64,000 nucleotides of DNA from Hymenobacter sp. H14-R3 (GCF_030063445.1 NZ_JASITD010000014.1:1-64000); one strand, 5' to 3'. Counted from the first letter of the stretch, positions 40,838 to 50,650 are shown. A program made the numbers and translations. The notes: generated by a model from the sequence alone, not told the origin.

Positions 40838-41122
40838 CTACGGGCGGTAAACGGCCACCGGCGCGGGCATGGCCGCCTCCACCAGCTCCTCGACCAGCGC
40901 ATCGAGGCCGTGGTACCAGTCGATGTGCGCCGACGTAACGCCGCAGCCGCCCGGCCGGGGCGGGCACGTGGTTACGGCCCAGCGGTAGTGGCATTTGGGG
41001 CACGTGCCGCCCGTGTCAAACGTGTTCCAGACGTGGCCGCAGCGGCACTGCCAGTGCGCGCCGCCATCGGGCTCCCACTGGCAGGCCGGGCAATAAATTT
41101 CGATAGCTGAAGAAGCAGGCAT
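40838..41122 (-). CDS. Small double zinc-ribbon protein
   Basis: 94 residues. Cysteine pairs YCPACQWE, WQCRCGHVW, GTCPKCHYRW and TTCPP...GGCG make one or two zinc ribbons, followed by a helical tail (HIDWYHGLDALVEELVEAAM). Such Zn-ribbon proteins are common in Bacteroidota and of unknown role; nucleic-acid or protein binding is likely. It lies between mnmD and the DUF2157 gene with gaps of 27 and one base. Confidence 0.8.
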   Translation of the reverse strand: MPASSAIEIYCPACQWEPDGGAHWQCRCGHVWNTFDTGGTCPKCHYRWAVTTCPPRPGGCGVTSAHIDWYHGLDALVEELVEAAMPAPVAVYRP

Positions 41123-41149
41123 TGCGTTAAAGTAAAGATTAGTAAATGA

Positions 41150-41866
41150 TTAAGAGGGTTTGCGGGCGCGGGTCATCTCGCGCTTGCCGGGCGGGCCGGG
41201 CAGCTTTTCGGTGAGCCAGCCCGCAGCCCGCAGGTTACGCCGGAACTGGCCCTGCGCGCAGTAGCTCACGAGCACCGCGCCGGGCGCGGCGGCGGCATAG
41301 AGCCGGGCAAATACGTCTTCGGTCCACAGCTCGGGCTGTTTTTCGGGGGCGAAGGCGTCGAAGTAAATGAGGTTGTAGAGTTCCTTGCCCAAGTTGGCCT
41401 GCTGCACCGCCTCCTGAATTTTGGTTAGAAAAAGCGTTTCATCAATTTCTGCAACCTCCTGCCAAGGTGCGGCGTGCAATTGCTTAAATGCCACACTGAG
41501 TGTTGGTTCGCTAGCCCACTGCGGAGCCAGCGCCGCCACGGCATCGGGCGGTAGCGGGTAAGTTTCATACCCATCATATTCAATAACAGCCCCCGCGGCG
41601 TGGGCTGCTTGCAGTGTCAGCAAGGCGTTGAGACCGGTGCCGAGGCCCACCTCCAAAATGCGCAGTGGCCCGGCCCCAGCCGGCCCCAGCCCGGCCGCCA
41701 ACAACGGCCGCAAGCCCGCCTCGATAAACACGTGGCGCGACTCCTGCGCCGCGCCGTGCGTGCTGTGGTAGTGCTCATCGAGGGCGGGCACGTAGAGCGT
41801 GGGCGAGCCGTCGGCAGTGGTACGCACCTCTATTTTTGACCCCTTATCCAATTGCTCCCTGCTCAT
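41150..41866 (-). CDS. mnmD: tRNA U34 methyltransferase MnmD
   Basis: 238 residues. It is the methyltransferase half of the bifunctional MnmC, completing mnm5(s2)U34 in the wobble position. Signatures are the SAM motif ILEVGLGTGLNALLTL, HVFIEAGL, NLIYFDAFAPEKQPELWTEDVFARLY and ...LVSYCAQGQFRRNLRAAGW. The FAD domain of MnmC is absent, as in many Bacteroidota and Firmicutes. Its start is only 21 bases from the divergent thioesterase start. Confidence 0.93.
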   Translation of the reverse strand: MSREQLDKGSKIEVRTTADGSPTLYVPALDEHYHSTHGAAQESRHVFIEAGLRPLLAAGLGPAGAGPLRILEVGLGTGLNALLTLQAAHAAGAVIEYDGYETYPLPPDAVAALAPQWASEPTLSVAFKQLHAAPWQEVAEIDETLFLTKIQEAVQQANLGKELYNLIYFDAFAPEKQPELWTEDVFARLYAAAAPGAVLVSYCAQGQFRRNLRAAGWLTEKLPGPPGKREMTRARKPS

Positions 41867-41887
41867 TGTTCCCTATTCACTGAAAAG

Positions 41888-42310
41888 ATGCCCCGCGTAA
41901 AAGTAAGTTTGCCCGCCAGCTTTGGCTTCGCGGTGGATATTCCCGTCCGCATCACCGACCTCAATTACGGCGCTCACCTCGGCAACGATGCCCTGCTGAG
42001 CCTGCTGCACGAGGCGCGGGTGCAGTTTCTGGCCAGCCTCGGGGCCACCGAGTTTGACCCCGCCACCCGGCAGGGCTTCATCCTGGTCGATGTGGCGATT
42101 GAGTACAAGGCCGAGGCGTTTCACGGCGATGTGCTCACCATCGCGCTCGCCGCCAACGACCCCAATAAGTACGGGTTTGATATCGTGTATCAGGTTAAAA
42201 ATCAAGCTAATAAAGAAGTAGCCCGCGCTAAAACCGGGATGCTCTGCTTCGACTACACCACCCGCAAGCTGCGGCCGTTGCCGCCTGCGCTGGCGGCCCA
42301 GGTCGGCTAG
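41888..42310 (+). CDS. Acyl-CoA thioesterase (4HBT hot-dog fold)
   Basis: 140 residues from the ATG at 41888. The hot-dog signature is visible as VRITDLNYGAHLGNDALLSLLHEARVQFL (the Asp/Asn of DxNYxxHxxN), followed by VDVAIEYKAEAFHGDVLTI and AKTGMLCFDYTTRKLRPLP. Family members hydrolyse acyl-CoAs; 4-hydroxybenzoyl-CoA-like substrates are possible. The next gene (TenI-like) follows after seven bases, so they are probably co-transcribed. Confidence 0.88.
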   Translation: MPRVKVSLPASFGFAVDIPVRITDLNYGAHLGNDALLSLLHEARVQFLASLGATEFDPATRQGFILVDVAIEYKAEAFHGDVLTIALAANDPNKYGFDIVYQVKNQANKEVARAKTGMLCFDYTTRKLRPLPPALAAQVG

Positions 42311-42317
42311 GTAGTCT

Positions 42318-42953
42318 ATGTTTCGCCTGCTGCTTATCACGGCCCCCACGGCCCTGCCCCACGAGCCCCGCCTGCTCACCGAGCTACTGGCGCTGGGCCT
42401 GCCCCGCCTGCACCTGCGCAAGCCCGGCTGGCCGGCTAGCCAAGTGGCCGCGCTTATCGAAGCGCTGCCGCCGCAGTTTCGTGCGCGCCTGGTGTTGCAC
42501 GGCCACCCCGAGCTAGTGCGGGGATATCGGCTTGGAGGACTGCATCTTACGGCTGCCGGGCGACTGGCCGCCGCCCGCCGCCCGGCGCTGCTGCCGGGGC
42601 AAACCCTCTCCACGTCGTTTCATTCGCTGGCCGAAATCAGCCAGCATCGGCGGCGCTACGACTACGTGTTCCTGAGTCCCATCTTCGATAGCATTAGCAA
42701 AGCGGGCTACGGGAGCGCGTTTGACCTCGCCGTAGTGCGGGCTTTTCTACAAAAGACAGCTTGCCGGACTGGTTACTGCCCGCAGGTATTGGCGCTTGGC
42801 GGCGTTGACAGCCAGAATGTTAGCTTAACGAAGGAAGCTGGCTTTGCGGGCGCGGCCGTGCTGGGCGATGTGTGGGGCAGCGCCGACCCGGTGGCGGCTT
42901 TTCAGCGGCTGGCGCAGGAAGTTACCGCTGAGGTGCGCAGGGGGAATCGCTGA
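42318..42953 (+). CDS. TenI/ThiE-like protein, probably thiazole tautomerase-type
   Basis: 211 residues with a TIM-barrel of the thiamine-phosphate synthase superfamily (LRKPGWPA, SFHSLAEISQHRRRYDYVFLSPIFDSISKAGYGSAF, VLALGGVDSQN). The DGVHLxQxD motif of true ThiE is replaced by GGLHLTAAG, so the Mg-binding Asp is missing. This points to a TenI-like role (thiazole tautomer isomerisation) or a non-catalytic paralogue. A canonical ThiE is encoded at 45030-45662. Ends in the hairpin at 42949-42994, converging on thiH. Confidence 0.75.
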   Translation: MFRLLLITAPTALPHEPRLLTELLALGLPRLHLRKPGWPASQVAALIEALPPQFRARLVLHGHPELVRGYRLGGLHLTAAGRLAAARRPALLPGQTLSTSFHSLAEISQHRRRYDYVFLSPIFDSISKAGYGSAFDLAVVRAFLQKTACRTGYCPQVLALGGVDSQNVSLTKEAGFAGAAVLGDVWGSADPVAAFQRLAQEVTAEVRRGNR

Positions 42954-43005
42954 GGTACGCTGAGTTTTAACGTCCGCGCTCAGCGTACCTCAGCAGTAAC
43001 TTCCC
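42917..43005. repeat. Overlapping hairpins between convergent tenI-like and thiH genes
   Basis: A 16-bp perfect stem (42949-42964 with 42979-42994) encloses the tenI-like stop TGA. A second pairing, 42917-42934 with 42988-43005 (one mismatch), shares the right-hand arm, so the two hairpins are mutually exclusive. No T run follows. Confidence 0.7.
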
Positions 43006-43018
43006 GAACGACAGCCGT

Positions 43019-44128
43019 TTATGTCAGCGCCGCGTCCCAATCCTTCCACACCGGCTCGTAGCCCTGGCGGCGCAGCATAGCCGCCACTTCAGCGGGGCTG
43101 CGCTCGTCCGAAATCTCGAACTGCTCCAGCGATTCGGGGGCCACGGCGTAGCCCCCCGGATTAGTCTTCGAGCCCGCGCTAATACTGGTGATTCCCAGCC
43201 TGATAACTTGGTCGCGGAAAGCCGGCGTTTCGCGGGTCGAGAGCGAAAGCTCTACCTCCTCATTGAGCAGCCGGTAGGCGCAGATGAGTTGCACCAGCTC
43301 GCGGTCGCTCATCGCCACCTTGGGTTGCAGCAGGCCCTCGGCCGGCCGAAGGCGCGGAAAGGAGAGGCTGTACCGGGTTTGCCAATACATACGCTCCAGG
43401 TAATCAAGGTGTAGCGCCGTATAGAAGCAGTCGGTGCGCCAGTCTTCGAGCCCGATGAGCACGCCCAGGCCCATCTTGTGGATGCCGGCCCGCCCCAGGC
43501 GGTCGGGCGTGTCGAGGCGGTAGTGGAAGTTCGATTTCTTGCCCTTCGGGTGATGCTTTTTGTAGTCGTCCTGGTGGTAGGTTTCCTGGTACACCAGTAC
43601 CGTGTGCAATCCCTCGAGAATCAGGCGCGCGTAGTCGGCCTCATCGAGCGGCTGCACTTCCATGGCTAAATGGGCGAAGTGCGGGCGCAGCGTACGCAGC
43701 GCATTGGCCAGGTAGTCAACGCCTACCGTTTGGTTGGCCTCGCCGGTCACCAGCAGCACGTGGCCGTAGCCCCAGCCGGTGAGCACGGCCGCCTCGGCCA
43801 GTATTTCCACGCTGCTGAGGGTGCGGCGGGCTATTTTATTGTCGAGGCTAAAGCCGCAATAGGTGCAGATATTCTGGCACTCATTGCTGAGGTACAGCGG
43901 CGCGTACAGCTGCATGGTGTTGCCAAAGCGCCGGCGCGTGAGCTGGTGGCTGAGCTGCGCCATCTGCTCTAGAAAGGGCGCGGCGGCGGGCGAAATCAGG
44001 GCCTTAAAATCTTCCAGGGTGCGGCGTGGCGCGGCCAGGGCGCGGGCCACGTCGGCGCTGGTTTTGGCATAAATGCTGGCCTTCACCGCCTCCCAGGGGT
44101 GGGCTTCAAAAACGGGGTGGAAGCTCAT
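43019..44128 (-). CDS. thiH: 2-iminoacetate synthase
   Basis: 369 residues from the ATG at 44128. A radical-SAM enzyme that cleaves tyrosine to dehydroglycine for the thiazole of thiamine, with the cluster C84-C88-C91 (NECQNICTYCGFS) and LLVTGEANQTVG downstream. The upstream in-frame ATG at 44236 falls inside the inverted repeat and is not used. Last gene of the thi operon. It is separated from thiG by 128 bases that the repeat almost fills, so its expression may differ from that of the genes before it. Confidence 0.95.
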   Translation of the reverse strand: MSFHPVFEAHPWEAVKASIYAKTSADVARALAAPRRTLEDFKALISPAAAPFLEQMAQLSHQLTRRRFGNTMQLYAPLYLSNECQNICTYCGFSLDNKIARRTLSSVEILAEAAVLTGWGYGHVLLVTGEANQTVGVDYLANALRTLRPHFAHLAMEVQPLDEADYARLILEGLHTVLVYQETYHQDDYKKHHPKGKKSNFHYRLDTPDRLGRAGIHKMGLGVLIGLEDWRTDCFYTALHLDYLERMYWQTRYSLSFPRLRPAEGLLQPKVAMSDRELVQLICAYRLLNEEVELSLSTRETPAFRDQVIRLGITSISAGSKTNPGGYAVAPESLEQFEISDERSPAEVAAMLRRQGYEPVWKDWDAALT

Positions 44129-44150
44129 ACTTTGTTTTGTTAAATTGCGT

Positions 44151-44257
44151 GTAGCGCGAAGTTTCCACTTCGTGCACGAGCGCAGCGAGTATCCACGCTC
44201 GCCAATCTCACGTCCATACTCGCTGCGCTCGTGCACGAAGTGGAAACTTTGCGCTAC
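44151..44257. repeat. Inverted pair of REP-like GTAG elements between thiG and thiH
   Basis: Arms 44151-44192 and 44216-44257 match with one mismatch. Each starts with GTAGCG and contains a hairpin (CGCGAAGT-TTCC-ACTTCGTG). On the minus strand the sequence reads TAG TAG CGC: the first TAG is the thiG stop and the second belongs to the element. Confidence 0.88.
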
Positions 44258-45033
44258 TAATCCAAAAATGCGGTGAGCGGGCTACTGGCCACCGCCTTGT
44301 GCGCCACTGGCGCGGCCAGCCGCGCCTCGTAGGCCATGCGCCCGGCCTCCACGGCCAGCCGAAAGGCGTAGGCCATCGCCACCGGCTGCCCGGCCACGGC
44401 AATGGCCGTGTTCACGAGTACCGCATCAGCCCCCATTTCGAGGGCTTCCGCCGCGTGCGAGGGCGCCCCCAGGCCGGCATCGACCACCACCGGCACCCGG
44501 CTCTGGCCGATGATAATTTCCAGAAAATCCCTGGTCAGCAAGCCTTTATTGGAGCCGATGGGGGCGCCGAGCGGCATTACGGCGGCCACGCCCACTTCCT
44601 CTAGGCGCTTGCACAGCACCGGGTCGGCGTGGGTGTAGGGCAGCACCACGAAGCCCAGCTTCACCAGCTCTTCGGCGGCGCGTAGGGTTTCGATAGGGTC
44701 GGGCAGCAGGTACTTGGGGTCGGGGTGAATTTCGAGCTTGAGCCAGTTGGTTTCGAGCGCCTCGCGGGCCAGCTGGGCGGCAAACACGGCCTCGCGCGCC
44801 GTGCGCACGCCCGAGGTGTTGGGCAGCAGGCTGAACTGCGGGTGGCCGAGGTGGCGCAGGATATCATCTTGTTTATCAGTGATATCCACGCGCTTGAGGG
44901 CCACCGTCACCAGCTCCGAGCCGGAGGCCAGCAGCGCCTCCTCCATCAGGGCCGACGAGCTGAACTTGCCCGTGCCCGTAAACAGCCGCGAGGTGAAGGT
45001 GCGGCCGGCAATTACTAAAGGTTGGGTTTTCAT
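44257..45033 (-). CDS. thiG: Thiazole synthase
   Basis: 258 residues, TIM barrel. It assembles the thiazole phosphate from deoxyxylulose 5-phosphate, ThiS thiocarboxylate and dehydroglycine. Visible signatures are [40 protein letters not shown] (Schiff-base lysine region), [45 protein letters not shown]. Start codon overlaps the thiE stop by four bases (ATGA), so translation is coupled. Confidence 0.96.
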   Translation of the reverse strand: MKTQPLVIAGRTFTSRLFTGTGKFSSSALMEEALLASGSELVTVALKRVDITDKQDDILRHLGHPQFSLLPNTSGVRTAREAVFAAQLAREALETNWLKLEIHPDPKYLLPDPIETLRAAEELVKLGFVVLPYTHADPVLCKRLEEVGVAAVMPLGAPIGSNKGLLTRDFLEIIIGQSRVPVVVDAGLGAPSHAAEALEMGADAVLVNTAIAVAGQPVAMAYAFRLAVEAGRMAYEARLAAPVAHKAVASSPLTAFLD

Positions 45034-45662
45034 GCGGTTGCTACGTACTGGTTATCAGCTACTTCAGCTACAAAAAGCGCGGCCGTAGCCGTGGGGTTGG
45101 CAGCCTGGCCGATGGCCCCCGATACGGCCACGCCGTGCACGCCCGTAGCCCAAAGCGCCGCCATATCGGCGAGCCCTACCCCACCGATACCCACAATGGG
45201 CACCGTAATGCCCGTGGCCCGGCATTGCGCCATAATTTCTGCGTAGCCCGCTAGGCCCAGTATCGGGCTCAGTTTTTCCTTGGTAGTAGTGAAGCGAAAC
45301 GGCCCCAGGCCGATGTAATTCACGCCGGCGGCCACTAGTGCCTCGATATCGGCGAAGGTGTTGGCCGTGCCGCCGATGATAAAGCCCGGCCCCAGCAGGG
45401 CGCGGGCCTCGGCGGGCGGCATGTCCTGCTGGCCCAGGTGCACGCCGTCGGCCCCTATTTCAAGCGCCAGCGCGGGGTTATCGTTGATAATGAGCGTGCT
45501 ACCGTATTGGCGGCACGCGGCCTGAGTAGCCAGCGCCCGCTGCCGCCACTCGGTCGGGGGCAGGTTTTTTACCCGCAGCTGCACCCAGCGCACGCCGCCC
45601 TGGCAGGCCAGCCCGGCCGCCTGCGCCGTGGTGGCGATGTATTGCAACTTATTGATTTTCAT
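45030..45662 (-). CDS. thiE: Thiamine-phosphate synthase
   Basis: 210 residues from the ATG at 45662. It joins the pyrimidine and thiazole halves. Signatures are [35 protein letters not shown] (Mg/diphosphate site), [32 protein letters not shown] and IVGIGGVG. The start lies one base after the thiD stop. A second family member without the DGVHLGQ site is at 42318-42953. Confidence 0.95.
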   Translation of the reverse strand: MKINKLQYIATTAQAAGLACQGGVRWVQLRVKNLPPTEWRQRALATQAACRQYGSTLIINDNPALALEIGADGVHLGQQDMPPAEARALLGPGFIIGGTANTFADIEALVAAGVNYIGLGPFRFTTTKEKLSPILGLAGYAEIMAQCRATGITVPIVGIGGVGLADMAALWATGVHGVAVSGAIGQAANPTATAALFVAEVADNQYVATA

Positions 45663-45663
45663 A

Positions 45664-46413
45664 CTATTGATTTCCAAAGTGATAGCCCAGCAGCGTGTCG
45701 TTGCTAGCCAAAAAAGCGGCCGTGTAGGCCTTGCCCGCCCGGCAGGCAGCAGGTAGGTCGTCGCCCAGCGCGAGCCGGGCCAGCACCGCCGCCGACAGCA
45801 CGCAGCCGCTGCCGTGCTTGGCCCCGTGCGGCAGGCGCGGAGCCGAAAACTCGTGGCGGGCGTCGCCCACCAGCAGCGCATCGGTGGCGCAGGCACCAGC
45901 GGCGTGGCCGCCTTTGAGCAACACCGGGCACCAGGCGGCCAGCGTTCTGGCCGCCGCTTCGGCCGTGGCGGCGGGCAGCAGGCGTAGCGCCTCGGGCTGG
46001 TTGGGGGTGAGCAGCGCCAGCTCGCGGCAGATGCCTTGCAGCAGTGCCACCTCGGGCCGGGCGTGAAATTCGTAGCCCGCCGTAGCCTTTAGCACGGGGT
46101 CCCACACGATTTGCACGGCCGGGTTATGCGCTTTCAGCCAGCCGATTAGCTCCCGCAGCATGGGTAGGCTTTCGATGAGACCGATTTTCACGAAGCCGAT
46201 GGCAAACCGCGCCAGCAGCAGTCGGACCTGGTCCTGAATTTCGGCCAGCGGCACCCAGCGCACCCGCTCGAAGGCCACGTCGTTCTGCACCGTAAGGGCG
46301 GTGCAGGCGGCCAGGCCGTACACGCCGCTAGCTTCCAGCGTTTTGACGTCGGCCAGCACGCCGGCCCCGGCGCTGGGGTCGAAGCCGGCAATGGTGAGGG
46401 CGTAGGGGCGCAT
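45664..46413 (-). CDS. thiD: Hydroxymethylpyrimidine/phosphomethylpyrimidine kinase
   Basis: 249 residues from the ATG at 46413. It phosphorylates HMP to HMP-PP. Signatures are TIAGFDPSAGAGVLADVKTLEASGVYG at the N-terminus, IVWDPVLKATAGYEF, LLTPNQPEALRLL and LPHGAKHGSGCVLSAAVLA (anion hole). It begins 28 bases after the thiC stop and ends one base before the thiE start, so it lies within the operon. Confidence 0.95.
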   Translation of the reverse strand: MRPYALTIAGFDPSAGAGVLADVKTLEASGVYGLAACTALTVQNDVAFERVRWVPLAEIQDQVRLLLARFAIGFVKIGLIESLPMLRELIGWLKAHNPAVQIVWDPVLKATAGYEFHARPEVALLQGICRELALLTPNQPEALRLLPAATAEAAARTLAAWCPVLLKGGHAAGACATDALLVGDARHEFSAPRLPHGAKHGSGCVLSAAVLARLALGDDLPAACRAGKAYTAAFLASNDTLLGYHFGNQ

Positions 46414-46441
46414 GGCGTAGCTATTACTTAGCGACAGAGGT

Positions 46442-48331
<1,890 letters not shown>

Positions 48332-48432
48332 TTAATTGATTATCCGCCAGCTTCATGCAATTATCAGTCAATCAATAAATTGGGCAAAATACCCACCTGA
48401 TAATTGATAATTGTTCCCTGGTAATTGAAAAG

Positions 48433-48636
48433 TCACCCGCCTTGCGTGGCCCGGATGAGGGTGAGGCGGTCGTGGGGCTGCACGGCGCGGCTGGCCCACT
48501 CGGCGCGGGGCACCACCACGTCGTTGATGGCCACGGCGAGGCCGCGCGTCTGGGTCTGGCCCAGCGTGGCGAGCAAATCAGCTAGCCACTGGTTATCAGT
48601 GACTTCGTGCTCAGAATTGTTTACGTAGCAAACCAT
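48433..48636 (-). CDS. thiS: Sulfur carrier protein ThiS
   Basis: 67 residues with a ubiquitin-like fold, ending in the obligatory Gly-Gly (ATQGG), whose C-terminus is adenylated and thiocarboxylated to give sulfur to ThiG. LADLLATLGQTQTRGLAVAINDVVVPRAEW matches the central ThiS region. First gene after the TPP riboswitch. The activating enzyme ThiF is not encoded in this window. Confidence 0.93.
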   Translation of the reverse strand: MVCYVNNSEHEVTDNQWLADLLATLGQTQTRGLAVAINDVVVPRAEWASRAVQPHDRLTLIRATQGG

Positions 48637-48730
48637 GCAACTAGCGTTAGTTGGGACAAGGGCAGGCCATAAACACTAGGCGGCGCCGGCCACGGCGTGC
48701 CCCATAAGGCAGCCGCGGGCGGACCAGTAC

Positions 48731-48810
48731 TTTTCCCTTCGCCAGCATTATCTGGTTCAGGTTCGGAGGGTATCGTCTCAGCCTTGCTTGCGCAAAGCAC
48801 CCCTAAAGTT
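48731..48810 (-). promoter_or_regulatory. TPP riboswitch (THI element) upstream of thiS
   Basis: On the minus strand the conserved parts are in order: GGGGTGC, GGCTGAGA, ATACCC, GAACCTGAACCAGATAATG and GCGAAGGGAA. It should turn off the thi operon when thiamine pyrophosphate binds. The 95 bases to the thiS ATG are GC-rich and can form hairpins (around 48678-48715), which would be the expression platform. Confidence 0.93.
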
Positions 48811-48817
48811 TATGCGG

Positions 48818-48825
48818 CGAAGGTA
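48818..48825 (-). promoter_or_regulatory. Variant -7 box TACCTTCG upstream of the TPP riboswitch
   Basis: One mismatch from TAnnTTTG, just upstream of the aptamer and 31 bases from the stop of the toxin gene. Candidate promoter of the thi operon. Confidence 0.35.
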
Positions 48826-48855
48826 AGCAAAAACATGGTTCTGCAAGCCGGTTTT

Positions 48856-49173
48856 TTACAAACCCAGGCCTAAACGCAAGCCGGTATCGACTTGCTGAAG
48901 CTCGGCCATAGTGAGTTCGCCGATGCGACCGCTCAGCTGACTCGGGTCGAGGGTAGCCATTTTTAGTACGCGCACCAGCGAAGGCTTCTGTAGTCGATTT
49001 AGCGCGGTTGGCTGCAACACTACGTCGTGCGGTTGCGCAAGGGCCAGGTTGCCGGTTATGAAAGCCACCGTAACATCGGGCGCTTCTACGGCTAGCACGA
49101 GCGCTGGCCGGCGCTTGCCCCCTTGCTGATTGGTAAACGGAAATTGAACCTGGAGAATATCACCTTTTTTCAT
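48856..49173 (-). CDS. PemK/MazF-type toxin-like protein
   Basis: 105 residues with the SH3-like fold of MazF endoribonucleases: MKKGDILQVQFPFTNQQGGKRRPALVLA (the KRRP loop is typical), VTVAFITGNLA, and LVRVLKMATLDPSQLSGRIGEL. Such toxins cut mRNA at short motifs. The ATG overlaps the stop of the upstream gene by one base, so the pair is coupled. It is 46 bases from the TPP aptamer. Confidence 0.85.
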   Translation of the reverse strand: MKKGDILQVQFPFTNQQGGKRRPALVLAVEAPDVTVAFITGNLALAQPHDVVLQPTALNRLQKPSLVRVLKMATLDPSQLSGRIGELTMAELQQVDTGLRLGLGL

Positions 49174-49454
49174 CAGGCAACTCCAATTTGAGTTGTTACT
49201 TCTAATTTGTCTTCTGATAGGCTGGATTCATCGTGCAGAAAATCATAAGCTCGGCTGTGCTGCTGAATAGCCCTGATATCAGCCGCAAATTCTTCTTCGG
49301 TTTCATCAGCCGACAAGTTATCATCAACCAACGGTAAATTGTGCCACGCTTGCTGGGCTAAAAAAGCCGCGAAGTCGCGCACCGTGCGCGCTTGCTCTTC
49401 AGATAGAGCGGCCAACAAACGGCCAGTTTCGGCAATGAGCGTTTCGTTGCGCAT
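49173..49454 (-). CDS. Putative antitoxin of the PemK/MazF-type pair
   Basis: 93 residues. A helical N-terminus (LIAETGRLLAALSEEQARTVRDFAAFLAQQAWHN) resembles antitoxins that have DUF2281-like features, followed by an acidic, flexible C-terminal half (DDNLSADETEEEFAADIRAIQQ) suited to blocking a basic toxin. No ribbon-helix-helix or AbrB motif is evident, so the classification relies on position and charge. First gene of the pair. Confidence 0.65.
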   Translation of the reverse strand: MRNETLIAETGRLLAALSEEQARTVRDFAAFLAQQAWHNLPLVDDNLSADETEEEFAADIRAIQQHSRAYDFLHDESSLSEDKLEVTTQIGVA

Positions 49455-49543
49455 GGGAATAGCGGAGATAGTACTTCTGCAAAATACGCCCGGCCCTGCA
49501 AAAGTTCTCCAAAATGCCGGGAACCCAACGTTCTGGCTGTTTG

Positions 49544-49551
49544 TATCTTTG
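49544..49551 (+). promoter_or_regulatory. -7 promoter box TATCTTTG directly before rlmN
   Basis: TAnnTTTG match with four bases between it and the ATG at 49556, implying a leaderless or near-leaderless transcript. Confidence 0.5.
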
Positions 49552-49555
49552 CACT

Positions 49556-50632
49556 ATGTTACTGGAACTCGAACTCGCCCCCGCTAAACGCGACATCCGC
49601 AAAACCTCGCCCGACGACCTCAAGGCGTTTATGGTGGCGAATGGCGAAAAGCCCTTCCGCGCCAAGCAGGTGAGCGAGTGGCTGTGGAAAAACACGGCTG
49701 GCTCGTTTGAGGAAATGAACAACATCTCGCTGGCTACCCGCGAGTTGCTGGCCGCCCACTTCGTGATAAACGGCGTGGCCGTGCAAAACCAGCAGCTCAG
49801 CAACGACGGCACCATCAAGTCGGCCTTCCGGCTGCACGACGGCAACATTGTGGAGGGCGTGCTCATTCCGCACGATACGCGCATGACGGCCTGCATCAGC
49901 AGCCAGGTGGGCTGCTCGCTCACCTGCAAGTTTTGCGCCACCGGCTACATGGACCGCAAGCGCAACCTCGACGCGGCCGAGATATACGACCAGGTGGTGC
50001 GCATTCGCGAACAGTGTGAGGCTCAGTATGGTACGCCGCTCACCAACATCGTGTACATGGGCATGGGCGAGCCGCTGCTCAACTACGCCAACGTGGTGGA
50101 AAGCGTGCGCCGCATCACCGCCCCCGATGGCCTCAACATGGCTCCGCGCCGCATCACCATCAGCACGGCCGGCATCGCCAAGATGATAAAGAAGCTGGCT
50201 GACGACGACATCAAGGCCAACCTCGCCCTGAGCCTGCACGCCCCCAATGACGTGAAGCGCAACGAGATTATGCCCATCAACGAGGCCAACTCGCTGGCCG
50301 CCCTTAAGGAGGCGCTGCAATACTACCACGAGAAAACGGGCCGTAAAGTCACCTACGAATACATTGTGTTCGATGGCTTCAACGACTCGCTGCAAGACGC
50401 CGCCGAGCTCTACCTCATCAGCAAGTGGCTGCCCTGCAAGATTAACCTCATCGAGTACAACCCCATCGAAAACGCCGATTACCAGAACGCGGAGGCCGAT
50501 AAAATCACGGCCTTCCACAAGTACCTGGCCGACCGTGGCGTGCAAACCAATATCCGGCGCAGCCGCGGCAAGGATATTGATGCCGCCTGTGGCCAACTAG
50601 CTAATAAAGAGACGGTTGCGGTAGGCGCGTAG
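49556..50632 (+). CDS. rlmN: 23S rRNA/tRNA (adenine-C2)-methyltransferase
   Basis: 358 residues from the ATG at 49556. A radical-SAM methyltransferase acting on A2503 of 23S rRNA and A37 of some tRNAs. The cluster is C120-C124-C127 (VGCSLTCKFCATG), the methyl-carrying catalytic cysteine near the C-terminus is C345 (DAACGQLA), and C113 is in ACISSQ. An upstream in-frame ATG at 49514 lies before the promoter box and is not chosen. Confidence 0.95.
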   Translation: MLLELELAPAKRDIRKTSPDDLKAFMVANGEKPFRAKQVSEWLWKNTAGSFEEMNNISLATRELLAAHFVINGVAVQNQQLSNDGTIKSAFRLHDGNIVEGVLIPHDTRMTACISSQVGCSLTCKFCATGYMDRKRNLDAAEIYDQVVRIREQCEAQYGTPLTNIVYMGMGEPLLNYANVVESVRRITAPDGLNMAPRRITISTAGIAKMIKKLADDDIKANLALSLHAPNDVKRNEIMPINEANSLAALKEALQYYHEKTGRKVTYEYIVFDGFNDSLQDAAELYLISKWLPCKINLIEYNPIENADYQNAEADKITAFHKYLADRGVQTNIRRSRGKDIDAACGQLANKETVAVGA

Positions 50633-50650
50633 GCTTTCGTAACCGTTGCC

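Noticed and set aside
49559..50596. A 345-codon open frame on the minus strand opposite rlmN
   Set aside because: rlmN has complete radical-SAM motifs; the opposite frame has no family match.
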